64,000 bases of DNA from CAVQGZ01 sp963712175 (GTDB lineage Bacteria; Actinomycetota; Actinomycetes; Jiangellales; Jiangellaceae): NCBI GenBank assembly GCA_963712175.1, contig CAVQGZ010000004.1, positions 496,001 through 560,000 of the forward strand. The letters run 5' to 3'. Positions 24,654 through 33,295 of the stretch are shown piece by piece. Under the pieces are notes generated by a model. The model saw only the letters and a list, made by a program, of their open reading frames with translations. It was not told the origin of the DNA and did not search any database. How positions within the stretch are numbered: the first letter of the stretch is position 1; each line of letters starts with the position of its first letter. A program made the translations under genes and the position numbers.

Positions 24654-25724
24654 ATGAGCGCACGCCCCCGGGTGGCCGTCGTCTTCGGCGGACGGTCGCC
24701 CGAGCACCCGATCTCCTGCCTCACCGCCGCCGGCGTCGTGGCGGTGATCGACGCGGCGCGTTTCGACGTCGTCCTGGTTGGGCTGACGCGCGACGGGTGG
24801 TGGGTGCGTGGGGACGACCCGGCCGAGATGACCTCGACCGGCGCGGACGGCCTGCCCGAGGTCAGGGCGGGGCAGCGGCAGGCCAGCCCACCGGGACAGC
24901 CACCCAGCGTCCTCGCAGAGGTCGACGTCGTGCTTCCGCTGCTGCACGGAGCCGATGGCGAGGACGGCACGATTCAAGGCCTGCTGGAGTTCGCGGACGT
25001 GCGCTACGTGGGTTCGGGGGTGCTTGCCAGTGCGGTCTGCATGGACAAGGACGTCATGAAGCGCCTGCTGGTCCAGGTTGGTGTGCCGGTGTGCCGCTGG
25101 GTCACCGTGACGGCAAGTCGGTGGTCCCGTGAACCCGACCAGGTGGCCGCCGACGTGGAAGCGCTCGGCTGGCCCGTCTTCGTCAAGCCGGCTCGGGCCG
25201 GCTCCAGCTTCGGAATCAGCAAGGTCGGCTCCGCAGACGGCCTAGCGGCGGCCATGGCACACGCGATGGACGTCGACCCGAAAGTGGTCGTCGAGGAGGC
25301 CGTCCTCGGACGCGAGGTCGAGTGCGGCGTGCTCGAGGGGATCGACGGGGCGGCGCCCGACGTGAGTGTCCTGGGCGAGGTGCTCGTCGGTGGCGAGCAC
25401 GAGTTCTACGACTTCGAGGCGAAGTACACCGACGCCGACGCCCTGGAGCTGGTGATCCCCGCCCCGGTGTCGCCGGAGGTCGTCGACCAGCTGGCGGCCC
25501 TGGCCCCAGCGGCCTTCTCGGCGTTGTGCTGCGAGGGCCTGGCGCGCGTCGACTTCTTCCTCACCGAGGACGGGCGGCTGGTGCTGAACGAGGTGAACAC
25601 GATGCCCGGCTTCACACCGTCCTCGATGTTCCCCAGGGTGTGGGCGGCGTCCGGGCTGGACTACCCCGCCCTGGTGGAACGCCTGATCACGACGGCGCTG
25701 CGGCGTCCGCTGGGCCTTCGCTGA
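24654..25724 (+). CDS. ddl: D-alanine--D-alanine ligase
   Basis: This ATP-grasp enzyme makes the D-Ala-D-Ala dipeptide of peptidoglycan in the cytoplasm. The 356-residue protein shows VVFGGRSPEHPISCLTA at the N-terminus, LLHGADGEDGTIQGLLE near residue 97, CMDKDVMKRLL, FVKPARAGSSFGISKV near 180 and the metal-binding LVLNEVNTMPGFTPSSMFP near 310. The ATG at 24654 has no ribosome site and lies 8 bases after a -10-like TAGTGT, so it is probably leaderless. Other murein genes are not nearby. Confidence 0.96.
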   Translation: MSARPRVAVVFGGRSPEHPISCLTAAGVVAVIDAARFDVVLVGLTRDGWWVRGDDPAEMTSTGADGLPEVRAGQRQASPPGQPPSVLAEVDVVLPLLHGADGEDGTIQGLLEFADVRYVGSGVLASAVCMDKDVMKRLLVQVGVPVCRWVTVTASRWSREPDQVAADVEALGWPVFVKPARAGSSFGISKVGSADGLAAAMAHAMDVDPKVVVEEAVLGREVECGVLEGIDGAAPDVSVLGEVLVGGEHEFYDFEAKYTDADALELVIPAPVSPEVVDQLAALAPAAFSALCCEGLARVDFFLTEDGRLVLNEVNTMPGFTPSSMFPRVWAASGLDYPALVERLITTALRRPLGLR

Positions 25725-26115
25725 CCGGAGGTACGGACGTCGTGACGGCATCGGCAAGGTCCAGGAGCACGACCGACTCGGGCGCGTAGTCGTCCGGGAT
25801 CGCCACCTCGAGAACCGCTGCTCGCCCGTCGGTGTAGAAGAAGGTGCCGCCCTGCCCGGCCAGGGCACGCCAACCGATGCCGCCGACCTCGAACACAGCC
25901 TGGGTCGGGTCGAGCCCGGTCGGCTCCGCCACCCCACATCGCAGGATGATGGGCGGCTGCCCCCAGGCAGCGACACCGGGTGGGCTGGCGTCGACGTCGC
26001 GGCGAACGGCGTCGTCCACGACGTCGGGAAGCGAGGCAACCAGGTCGGCGCAGACCTGGTCGGTGCCGGGACTGATCGCGTGCTCGACCTCGACCGGCCC
26101 GACCCCGCAGCCCAC
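25687..26115 (-). CDS. DUF3515 family protein, probable lipoprotein
   Basis: The 142 residues from GTG 26115 match DUF3515: paired Cys in VCADLVASLPD and ILRCGVAEP, with AAWGQPPIIL between, and an acidic C-terminus. Function unknown; actinobacterial homologs are secreted lipoproteins. The GTG start gives MGCGV without a signal peptide. Reading upstream in frame gives SRRSVSAASALVSFSAALVG before that Cys, a convincing lipobox signal, but no ATG, GTG or TTG is available. The true start may be CTG 26181, overlapping the end of the lrp-like gene. The 3' end overlaps ddl by 38 bases. Confidence 0.75.
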   Translation of the reverse strand: MGCGVGPVEVEHAISPGTDQVCADLVASLPDVVDDAVRRDVDASPPGVAAWGQPPIILRCGVAEPTGLDPTQAVFEVGGIGWRALAGQGGTFFYTDGRAAVLEVAIPDDYAPESVVLLDLADAVTTSVPPVSEGPADAAAPS

Positions 26116-26164
26116 CAGGGCAGCGGAGAAGGAGACCAGCGCGGAGGCTGCGCTGACCGATCGC

Positions 26165-26401
26165 CTAGAGGTGGACGACAGGGCAGGTCAGCGTGCGGGT
26201 GATGCCCGCAACGGACTGGACGTTGGCGACCACCAGCTTGCCGAGCTCATCCACATCACGAGCCTCGGCACGCACGATCACGTCGTACGGACCCGTCACG
26301 TCCTCGGCGAGGGCCACTCCGTCGAGCTCGGAGATGATCCGCGCGACCTCAGCCGCCTTGCCGACCTCGGTCTGGATGAGGATGTAGGCCTGCACGGTCA
26401 C
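26165..26401 (-). CDS. Lrp/AsnC ligand-binding (RAM) domain protein
   Basis: The 78-residue protein (MTVQAYILIQTEVGKAAEV...) is a stand-alone RAM/Lrp-AsnC effector domain with no helix-turn-helix. The GPYDVIVRAEARDVDELGK and VQSVAGITRTLTCPVV segments are typical. Single-domain members are known to form oligomers and bind amino acids; role here unknown. On the minus strand upstream of the DUF3515 gene, with which it may share a transcript, and divergent from thiL. Confidence 0.88.
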   Translation of the reverse strand: MTVQAYILIQTEVGKAAEVARIISELDGVALAEDVTGPYDVIVRAEARDVDELGKLVVANVQSVAGITRTLTCPVVHL

Positions 26402-26470
26402 GTCGGGCTCCTGCTCGTGGAAGTGTCGCTGGCGTTCACCACCCTACTCGCAGCCCTAGGGTGGGCGGAC

Positions 26471-27436
26471 GTGACTGGTGGCGAGACGCTCGACGACGTC
26501 GGTGAGTTCGGGCTTCTTGCCCGCATCCTCCCGACACTGGGCCAGGGCGAGCACGTCCGCGTCGGGCCGGGTGACGACGCCGCCGTCCTCGCACTGGGCT
26601 CGACACTTCTCGTGGCGTGCACCGACGTGCTGGTCGAGGGCTCGCACTTTCGCCGGGACTGGTCCAGCGCCCACGACGTCGGCCGCAAGGCGGTCGCTGT
26701 GAACCTCGCCGACGTAGCGGCCATGGGTGCGCGACCGACGGCTGTGCTCGCCGGGGTCTGTGTGCCGGGCGACCTCGAGGTCTCGTGGCTGACCGGGCTG
26801 GCGGAGGGACTGCGGGACGAGGCAGCCGCCGCTGGAAGCAGCCTGGTGGGCGGGGACACGGTCGCCGGCGAGCAGGTCTGCGTGACGGTCACGGCGCTCG
26901 GGGTGCTCGACGGGCCGGTGGTCACCCGTGCTGGCGCGCGTCCCGGCGACATCGTGGCGGTCTGCGGCCGGCTCGGTCACGCGGCAGCAGGGCTCGCCGT
27001 CCTGCAGCGTGGGTTTCGGTCTCCCCGGGCCCTCGTCGATGCCCACCGGTGCCCGGCGCCCCCGTACGCAGCCGGCCCGCGAGCCGCCGCGTTGGGGGCG
27101 ACGGCCATGATCGACATCAGCGACGGCCTGCTGGCCGACGTGGGGCATGTAGCCGAGGCCTCGTCGGTGGCCGTGACGCTCGTCGCCGACTCCGTCGGTG
27201 TCGACGCGAGCCTGGAGCAGATGGGTCGAGGCCTCGGTGTCGACGTGCGGTCGTGGGTCTTCGGCGGGGGAGAGGACCACGCGCTCGTCGCCTGCTTCCC
27301 CGCCGCCGCCGAGCTCGACGATCAGTGGCGGGTCATCGGGCGTGTGGAGGCGGGCCGCGGCGTCACGGTCGAAGGTTGGGACGACGTCCCCCGCGACCTG
27401 CCCCGCTCAGGGGGTCACGAGCACTTCGGTCGTTGA
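26471..27436 (+). CDS. thiL: Thiamine-monophosphate kinase
   Basis: It phosphorylates thiamine monophosphate to the cofactor thiamine diphosphate, which IlvB in this window uses. The 321-residue protein from GTG 26471 (VTGGETLDDVGEFGLL) has the family's GPGDDAAVLAL near residue 35, CTDVLVEGSHFRRDW near 55 and NLADVAAMGARP near 78. It also has SLVGGDTVAGEQV near 125 and IDISDGLLADVGHVAEAS near 218. TAGGGT at 26457-26462 ends 9 bases before the GTG, so a leaderless transcript is likely. Earlier in-frame starts lie in the lrp promoter region and are rejected. Confidence 0.93.
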   Translation: MTGGETLDDVGEFGLLARILPTLGQGEHVRVGPGDDAAVLALGSTLLVACTDVLVEGSHFRRDWSSAHDVGRKAVAVNLADVAAMGARPTAVLAGVCVPGDLEVSWLTGLAEGLRDEAAAAGSSLVGGDTVAGEQVCVTVTALGVLDGPVVTRAGARPGDIVAVCGRLGHAAAGLAVLQRGFRSPRALVDAHRCPAPPYAAGPRAAALGATAMIDISDGLLADVGHVAEASSVAVTLVADSVGVDASLEQMGRGLGVDVRSWVFGGGEDHALVACFPAAAELDDQWRVIGRVEAGRGVTVEGWDDVPRDLPRSGGHEHFGR

Positions 27437-27458
27437 CCGACCGATCGCGGCGTGGCGA

Positions 27459-27644
27459 CTAGCGCGAGACCTTGCCGGCCTTGATGCACGAGGTGCAGAC
27501 GTTCACCCGGCGGGGCGACCCGTCGATCGTGGCGCGCACCCGCTGGATGTTGGGGTTCCAGCGGCGGCGGGTGCGGCGGTGCGAGTGGGAGATCGAGTTG
27601 CCGAAACCCGGCCCCTTGCCGCAGATGTCGCAGGTGGCAGGCAC
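27459..27644 (-). CDS. rpmB: 50S ribosomal protein L28 (zinc-binding form)
   Basis: The 61-residue bL28 from GTG 27644 reads VPATCDICGKGPGFGNSISH and ends NVCTSCIKAGKVSR. The paired CxxC motifs mark the zinc-binding (C+) form. GTG 27644 was preferred over ATG 27662 because AAGGAG lies 6 bases upstream and the family N-terminus begins there. It is divergent from the DAK2-family gene. The window's L32 lacks cysteines, so the two proteins differ in zinc need. Confidence 0.95.
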   Translation of the reverse strand: MPATCDICGKGPGFGNSISHSHRRTRRRWNPNIQRVRATIDGSPRRVNVCTSCIKAGKVSR

Positions 27645-27779
27645 AGCCGTCTCCTTCGTCACGTCGAGGGTGCGTCGTGTGCGGGCGAGAACGCGCGCAC
27701 GTCAGGCGTCAAGGATACGCACCCGGTCACCCTGCGCCAAACCATCCGCCGGGGCTCGTGCCTGACTAGTCTGCCTGCC

Positions 27780-29396
27780 GTGCACCACGAGCGTCTCGAT
27801 GCCGGTATCGCCCGCCGCTGGTTGCTCGAGGCCCGCGACGCGCTGGGACGCTCGCGCGAGGAGATCGACGGACTGAACGTGTTCCCCGTGCCCGACGGCG
27901 ACACGGGCACGAACATGTACCTGACGCTGGAGTCCGCGGTCCGGGGGGTCGCCGATGCCACTGAGGACACCTTGGCCGCCGTGCTGCGCAGCGCAGCCCG
28001 CGGGGCCTTCCTGGGCGCGCGAGGCAACTCCGGCGTGATCTTCAGCCAGATGTTTCGCGGCGTGGTGGACGTGCTCGGTCGGCTGGATTCCGATGCCGAG
28101 GGCGGACGCGCCTTCGCCGATGCCCTCATGGCCGGCGCGAGGTCGGGGTACGAGGCTGTCGTGGAGCCTGTCGAGGGGACCATGCTGACTGTCTTTCGGG
28201 TAGCCGCAGAGGCCGCCGACACGGTCGCCGCAGAGGGTGCCTCCTTGCCCCGGGTTGTGCGCACCGCGGTCAGCGTGGCCGACGAAGCAGTTCTGCAGAC
28301 CCGCGAGCAGAACGAGACGTTGCGTCGCGCAGGAGTCGTCGACGCGGGAGGTCGCGGCGTCGCTGTCGTGTTCGGCGCCATGGACACTGCGATGACGGGA
28401 CGCCAGATGAGCAGGCCCGTGGGGCTGCGGCTTCCCGCGCAGGCGGGGCTCTCCGCCGGTCCTGCCGGCGACGACCTCGTCGAGGGGGGACCGGCGTACG
28501 AGGTGATGTACCTGGTGGAGGCCGCCGACGCCGAGATGTCCGGCTTGCGTGACGACCTCGCCAAGCTGGGCGACTCGCTGCTCGTCGTCGGTGGTGACGG
28601 GCTGTGGAACGTCCACGTGCACACCGACGACGTGGGGGCTGCGGTCGAGCGCGGCATCGAGGCCGGCCGTCCCTATCGGATCCGGGTCACGCACTTCGCC
28701 GACCAGGTTGCCGCCAAGCCGCGCACGCGGCGCAGCGGCCGCGCCGTGGTGGCCGCGGTCGCCGGACCCGGGCTGGACGAGCTGTTCACCTCAGCCGGGG
28801 CGACGACCGTGTCGGCGTCGTCGGGTCAGCTTGCCTCGACGGAGGACATCATGCGGGCCATCGCCAGCACGGGCTGCGCCGAGGCCGTCGTGCTGCCCAA
28901 CCACCGTGAGCTCGTGCCGGCTGCGGAGGCGGCCGCCCACGAGATGGGTGAGCAGGGCATCCACGTTGCTGTCATCCCGACCCGCGCGCAGGTGCAGGGC
29001 GTTGCCGCGCTGGCCGTGCACCAGGCCGACCACTCCTTCGACGCCGACGTCGTGGCGATGACGGCGGCTGCTGCCCACTGCCGGCACGGGGCCGTGACGA
29101 TCGCGGCCAAGCAGGCCATGACCACCGCAGGAGTCTGCGAGCCGGGGGACGTCCTGGGCATCGTCGGGCGGGACTTCGTCGAGATCGGCGACGACACCCT
29201 CGCTGTCGCGATGTCGGTGCTGCAACGGATGTTGGCCACCGGTGGCGAGCTGGTCACGATCATCACCGGCGCACAGGTGCCCGCCGAGCTGGCCGACGAC
29301 ATCGTCGGCTCCCTGGCCGAGAGCCACCCTGACCTCGACTGCATCGTCTACCCCGGCGGTCAGACCCGTTACCTGCTCCTGCTCGGCGTCGAGTGA
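27780..29396 (+). CDS. DAK2-domain (DhaL-like) kinase, FakA/YloV family
   Basis: The 538-residue protein has an N-terminal DhaL-type nucleotide domain with the Asp motif NVFPVPDGDTGTNMYLTLES (about residues 33-52) and GARGNSGVIFSQMFRG near 78. A C-terminal FakA domain from about residue 330 includes VVLPNHRELVPAAEAAAHE. In firmicutes the ortholog is the fatty-acid kinase ATPase subunit, needing a FakB partner; no FakB gene is visible here. The GTG at 27780 lies 8 bases after TAGTCT (27767-27772), indicating a leaderless transcript. recG overlaps its stop. The rpmB/yloV/recG neighbourhood is conserved in actinobacteria. Confidence 0.88.
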   Translation: MHHERLDAGIARRWLLEARDALGRSREEIDGLNVFPVPDGDTGTNMYLTLESAVRGVADATEDTLAAVLRSAARGAFLGARGNSGVIFSQMFRGVVDVLGRLDSDAEGGRAFADALMAGARSGYEAVVEPVEGTMLTVFRVAAEAADTVAAEGASLPRVVRTAVSVADEAVLQTREQNETLRRAGVVDAGGRGVAVVFGAMDTAMTGRQMSRPVGLRLPAQAGLSAGPAGDDLVEGGPAYEVMYLVEAADAEMSGLRDDLAKLGDSLLVVGGDGLWNVHVHTDDVGAAVERGIEAGRPYRIRVTHFADQVAAKPRTRRSGRAVVAAVAGPGLDELFTSAGATTVSASSGQLASTEDIMRAIASTGCAEAVVLPNHRELVPAAEAAAHEMGEQGIHVAVIPTRAQVQGVAALAVHQADHSFDADVVAMTAAAAHCRHGAVTIAAKQAMTTAGVCEPGDVLGIVGRDFVEIGDDTLAVAMSVLQRMLATGGELVTIITGAQVPAELADDIVGSLAESHPDLDCIVYPGGQTRYLLLLGVE

Positions 29397-31588
29397 CCTC
29401 GCACCTGCCTGAGGCCGACCTCCTGGTCCAGCCGCTGAGCAGGACGTTCGGGGCCGGCACGGCCAAAGCCCTGGCCAGTCTGGGCCTGACCACCGTCGGT
29501 GACCTGCTCTGGCACGTCCCTCGACGATACGTACGGCGAGGCGAGCTGACCGACCTCGCCTCGCTCGAGCCGGGCGAGCAGGCCACCGTGCTGGCACGCG
29601 TGGAGTCGGTGCGGACAAGGCCCATGCGGCGCAAGCGAGGGCAGGTCATGGACGTCGTCGTCACCGACGGCTCCGATCTCCTTCGGCTGACGTTCTTCAG
29701 CACACGCGGCCCGCAGCGGCAGCTGAGCGAGGGCCGGGTGGGGCTGTTCGCGGGCACCGTCGACACGTATCAGGGGTCCCGACAGCTCGTGCACCCGGAG
29801 TTCCTGCTGCTGGACGCCACTGAGGGTGCTGACACGGCCGAGGCCGCTCAGCAGTTCGCCGGTGACCTCATCCCGGTGTACGCCGCCACCCGCTCGATGT
29901 CGTCATGGCGGCTGGCCAAGGCGGTCGACACGGTCCTGCGGCCGCTGCGCGACCTGCCCGACCCCGTGCCGACCTCGGTTCGACGACGTCGCGGGCTCCT
30001 GGACCGGCTGGAGGCGCTGCGCACCGTCCACGATCCGGTGGACAGCGAGACGCTTGCGCGCGCCACCTTCCGGCTGCGCTACGAGGAGGCGTTCGTGCTG
30101 CAGGTCGAGCTCGCCCGACGGCGGGCCGCGGCCCAGGCGATGCCGGCCACGCCGCGCCATGAGGCAGGCGGCGGGCTGCTGGTGGACTTCGACCGTCAGC
30201 GGCCCTTCCCGCTGACCGGCGCTCAGCAGGCGGTCGGCGAGGAGATCGCCGCCGAGCTGGCCCGATCGCACCCGATGCATCGGCTCCTGCACGGGGACGT
30301 CGGGTCCGGCAAGACCGTCGTCGCGTTGCGGGCGATGCTGGCCGTCGTCGATGCGGGCGGGCAGGCCGCGCTCCTGGCGCCCACCGAGGTCCTCGCCCAG
30401 CAGCACTACCGCACGCTGCAGGCCATGCTGGGGCCCCTGGCCGAGCAGGGCCTGCTCGGCGGTGCCGCGCATGGAACCAGGGTTGTGCTCCTGACCGGGT
30501 CCGCGACGTCGGCGCGACGCCGGCAGACCCTGCTCGACATCGCGTCGGGAACGGCCGGGATCGTCGTCGGGACCCACGCGCTGCTGTCGGAGACCGTTCA
30601 GTTCTTCGACCTCGGTCTCGTGGTCATCGACGAGCAGCACCGCTTCGGAGTGGAGCAGCGGGCTGCCCTGGCTGAGCGTGCCGGCACCACCCATCGTCCG
30701 CACGTGCTGGTGCTGACCGCCACACCCATCCCGCGAACGATCGCCATGACGGTGTTCGGTGACCTCGACGTCTCCGTTCTCGCCGAGCTCCCCCCGGGGC
30801 GCGCGCCGATCGTCTCGCACGTCGTCCCGGTCGCCGAGAAGCCGCACTACGTCGAGCGCGTGTGGCAGCGCGTCAGGGAGGAGGCGCAGGCCGGCAACCG
30901 CGCCTACGTCGTGTGCCCTCGCATCGGCGGCGAGCCGGAGACCTCCGGGGGAGGCCCCGGCGCCGAGGGCGAGGGGGAGCTCGGGACGTCGGTGCTCGAG
31001 CTCGTGCAGCTGCTGCGCGGCTCGGTCCTTCCCGACGTTCAGATCGGCGTTCTGCACGGTCGGCTGAGCGCGGAGGACAAGGACGCGGCGATGTCGGACT
31101 TCAGCAGCGGGGTGACCCCGGTCCTGGTGGCCACCACCGTGATCGAGGTGGGCGTGGACGTCAGCGAGGCGAGCATCATGGTGGTGATGGACGCCGACCG
31201 ATTCGGTGTCGCGCAGCTGCACCAGCTGCGCGGGCGGGTCGGGCGTGGCAGCGAGCCGTCGGTGTGCCTGCTGCTGACCAGGGCGCCGGCCGGGTCGCCC
31301 GCGCGGCAGCGGCTCGAGGCCGTGGCGGCGACCACCGACGGTTTCGCCCTTGCCGAGCTGGACCTGGCCCAGCGTCGGGAGGGAGACCTGCTGGGGGTGG
31401 CTCAGTCGGGGCGCCAGTCCAGCCTCCGGCTGCTGTCCCTGCAGCGCGACCTCGAGGTGATCGAGCTGGCCCGCGATGACGCGACCGACGTGGTCGAGGT
31501 CGACCCGAACCTGACCGACCACCCCGAGCTCGCGGTCGAGGTCGAGCGGATGACCGCGGAGAAGGCTGACTACCTGGAGCGAGCATGA
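29393..31588 (+). CDS. recG: ATP-dependent DNA helicase RecG
   Basis: It regresses stalled replication forks and processes branched DNA. The 731-residue protein has the wedge (OB) domain in the first ~200 residues (GDLLWHVPRRYVRRGE), Walker A HGDVGSGKTVVAL near residue 299, the RecG-type DEQH box VVIDEQHRFGVEQR near 412 and TATPIPRT near 444. GRVGRGSEPSVCLLL near 614 is motif VI. A glycine-rich insert (ETSGGGPGAEG) sits near residue 520. The GTG start overlaps the previous stop, and rsmD overlaps its end. Confidence 0.96.
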   Translation: MTSHLPEADLLVQPLSRTFGAGTAKALASLGLTTVGDLLWHVPRRYVRRGELTDLASLEPGEQATVLARVESVRTRPMRRKRGQVMDVVVTDGSDLLRLTFFSTRGPQRQLSEGRVGLFAGTVDTYQGSRQLVHPEFLLLDATEGADTAEAAQQFAGDLIPVYAATRSMSSWRLAKAVDTVLRPLRDLPDPVPTSVRRRRGLLDRLEALRTVHDPVDSETLARATFRLRYEEAFVLQVELARRRAAAQAMPATPRHEAGGGLLVDFDRQRPFPLTGAQQAVGEEIAAELARSHPMHRLLHGDVGSGKTVVALRAMLAVVDAGGQAALLAPTEVLAQQHYRTLQAMLGPLAEQGLLGGAAHGTRVVLLTGSATSARRRQTLLDIASGTAGIVVGTHALLSETVQFFDLGLVVIDEQHRFGVEQRAALAERAGTTHRPHVLVLTATPIPRTIAMTVFGDLDVSVLAELPPGRAPIVSHVVPVAEKPHYVERVWQRVREEAQAGNRAYVVCPRIGGEPETSGGGPGAEGEGELGTSVLELVQLLRGSVLPDVQIGVLHGRLSAEDKDAAMSDFSSGVTPVLVATTVIEVGVDVSEASIMVVMDADRFGVAQLHQLRGRVGRGSEPSVCLLLTRAPAGSPARQRLEAVAATTDGFALAELDLAQRREGDLLGVAQSGRQSSLRLLSLQRDLEVIELARDDATDVVEVDPNLTDHPELAVEVERMTAEKADYLERA

Positions 31589-32169
31589 CCAGGATCGTTG
31601 CCGGCCGTGCTCGTGGCCGACGCCTTGTCGTTCCGGACGGGGCGGTCACCCGGCCGACCTCGGACAGGGTGCGCGAGGCGATGTTCTCGACGCTGACGAG
31701 CCTGCTCGGGGACCTCACCGGCATGGCTGTGCTCGACCTCTTCGCCGGCAGTGGCGGCCTGGGCCTGGAGGCCCTTTCCCGAGGTGCCGCGAGGAGTGTG
31801 CTGGTCGAGCGCGACCGCGCGGTGGCGCGGACCCTGCGACGCAACGTCGACGCGGTGGGGCTGGTCGGGGCCGAGGTCGTGACGGGAGACGCAGCCACCT
31901 ATCTCGCCGGCAACCCGGCTGAGTCGTTCGACCTGGTGCTGCTGGACCCGCCCTACGCGATGCCCTGTGCCGAGGTGGTCGGCCTGCTCGAGCGCCTGGT
32001 CAGTGGGTCGTGGCTGGCTGACGGGGGCGTCGTCGTGCTCGAGCGTGCTGCGCGACAGCCCGAGCCGGCATGGCCGAGCCCACTCGGGCGGGTCCGTGAG
32101 CGGCGGTACGGGGAGACCGTGCTCTGGTACCTTCGCGAATCAGACGATCATGACCGGCCGGCCGGTTGA
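31585..32169 (+). CDS. rsmD: 16S rRNA (guanine(966)-N(2))-methyltransferase
   Basis: SAM-dependent methylation of G966 in 16S rRNA. The 194-residue protein begins MTRIVAGRARGRRLVVPDG, has RPTSDRVREAMFSTL near residue 25, the SAM motif LDLFAGSGGLGLEALSRGA near 50 and the catalytic LVLLDPPYAMP near 117. The start overlaps recG by 4 bases. coaD follows after 9 bases, an arrangement conserved across bacteria. Confidence 0.95.
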   Translation: MTRIVAGRARGRRLVVPDGAVTRPTSDRVREAMFSTLTSLLGDLTGMAVLDLFAGSGGLGLEALSRGAARSVLVERDRAVARTLRRNVDAVGLVGAEVVTGDAATYLAGNPAESFDLVLLDPPYAMPCAEVVGLLERLVSGSWLADGGVVVLERAARQPEPAWPSPLGRVRERRYGETVLWYLRESDDHDRPAG

Positions 32170-32178
32170 GGGGGGTCC

Positions 32179-32661
32179 GTGCGTCGCTGCGCCTGTCCGG
32201 GATCCTTCGACCCGGTTACGAACGGCCACCTCGATGTCCTCGAACGAGCCTGCCTGCTCTTCGACGAGGTCGTCGTGGCGGTGCTCGTCAACCGCTCCAA
32301 GGACGGTCTGTTCACCGTCTCCGAACGTATCGAGCTGCTCGGTGAGGCGACCGCCCACCTGCCCAACGTCCGCGTGAGCTCCTTCCACGGGTTGCTGGTC
32401 GACTTCTGTGCCCGAGAGGAGATCCCGGTCGTCGTCAAGGGTCTGCGGGCGGTCACCGACTTCGACTACGAGCTGCAGATGGCCCAGATGAACCACCGTC
32501 TCTCGGGTCTGGACACCCTGTTCGTGGCCACGAACCCGGAGCACTCGTACCTGTCGTCGAGCCTCATCCGTGACGTCGCCATGTTCGGCGGGGACATCAG
32601 GGAGCTCGTCCCACCGGTCGTGCTCGAGCGGCTCGCGGAGAAGCTGCCCGCCCAGGACTGA
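32179..32661 (+). CDS. coaD: Pantetheine-phosphate adenylyltransferase
   Basis: It catalyses the penultimate step of coenzyme A synthesis, 4'-phosphopantetheine plus ATP to dephospho-CoA. The 160-residue protein shows CPGSFDPVTNGHLDVLERA (the HxGH-like motif) at residues 6-24, VVVKGLRAVTDFDYELQMA near 83 and the C-terminal SYLSSSLIRDVA motif. The GTG at 32179 follows rsmD closely, so the gene belongs to the recG-rsmD-coaD unit. Confidence 0.96.
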   Translation: MRRCACPGSFDPVTNGHLDVLERACLLFDEVVVAVLVNRSKDGLFTVSERIELLGEATAHLPNVRVSSFHGLLVDFCAREEIPVVVKGLRAVTDFDYELQMAQMNHRLSGLDTLFVATNPEHSYLSSSLIRDVAMFGGDIRELVPPVVLERLAEKLPAQD

Positions 32662-32683
32662 GATTGGCCGCGGGGGCGCCGCA

Positions 32684-32699
32684 CAGGTATCCTTACCTG
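32684..32699. promoter_or_regulatory. Promoter with perfect palindrome before the DUF177-rpmF operon
   Basis: CAGGTATCCTTACCTG (32684-32699) is a perfect 6-4-6 inverted repeat. It contains TATCCT at 32688-32693, a -10 match, predicting a start near 32700 and a 28-base leader before ATG 32728. A palindrome on the -10 is a typical operator position; the binding protein is unknown. Confidence 0.55.
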
Positions 32700-32727
32700 G
32701 TTCGGCACCGGGCCGGCTCCCCACATC

Positions 32728-33294
32728 ATGACCACTCTTGACTCCCGCGCGCCCTACGTGCTCGACACCCACGAGCTGGGCCGACGACCCGGGACATCCC
32801 TGCGGGTGCATCGCATGCTGCCTGCTCCCGAGGGTCTCGTGGTCGGACTGGCCTCGGTGCCGTCCGACGCCGAGCTGTCGGTCGACCTGCAGCTCGAGGC
32901 CGTCATGGAGGGGGTCTTCGTCACGGCACGCACGAGCGCACCGGTGGTCGCCGAGTGTGCCCGGTGCCTCGCGCCCATCGAGCGGGACCTCGACGTGACG
33001 GCGCAAGAACTCGTCGCCTACCCCGCGGACGACCTGGACGCCGACGCGTTCGTGATGGACGGCGACCTGCTGGACCTGGAACCGATCCTGCGCGACGCAG
33101 TCGCGTTGTCCCTGCCTGGCACCATGATCTGTCGGGACGACTGCCCTGGTCTCTGCCCCGACTGCGGGGCTGCGTTGGCCGATGAACCCGATCACAGCCA
33201 CGACGACTCGATCGACCCGCGCTGGGCAGCCCTGCGCGACCTGACCGACGGTGCCGACGCCGCACCAACCGACGACTCACCTGAGGAGAACTGA
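32728..33294 (+). CDS. DUF177 (YceD) family protein
   Basis: The 188-residue protein belongs to the YceD/DUF177 family, linked to 23S rRNA accumulation and ribosomal large-subunit metabolism, and almost always encoded next to rpmF. Its C-terminal half has the two cysteine pairs of the family: VVAECARCLAPIERDLDV near residue 75 and CRDDCPGLCPDCGAAL near 145, a probable zinc site. Acidic tail. rpmF starts one base after its stop. A palindromic promoter lies just upstream. Confidence 0.92.
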   Translation: MTTLDSRAPYVLDTHELGRRPGTSLRVHRMLPAPEGLVVGLASVPSDAELSVDLQLEAVMEGVFVTARTSAPVVAECARCLAPIERDLDVTAQELVAYPADDLDADAFVMDGDLLDLEPILRDAVALSLPGTMICRDDCPGLCPDCGAALADEPDHSHDDSIDPRWAALRDLTDGADAAPTDDSPEEN

Positions 33295-33295
33295 C

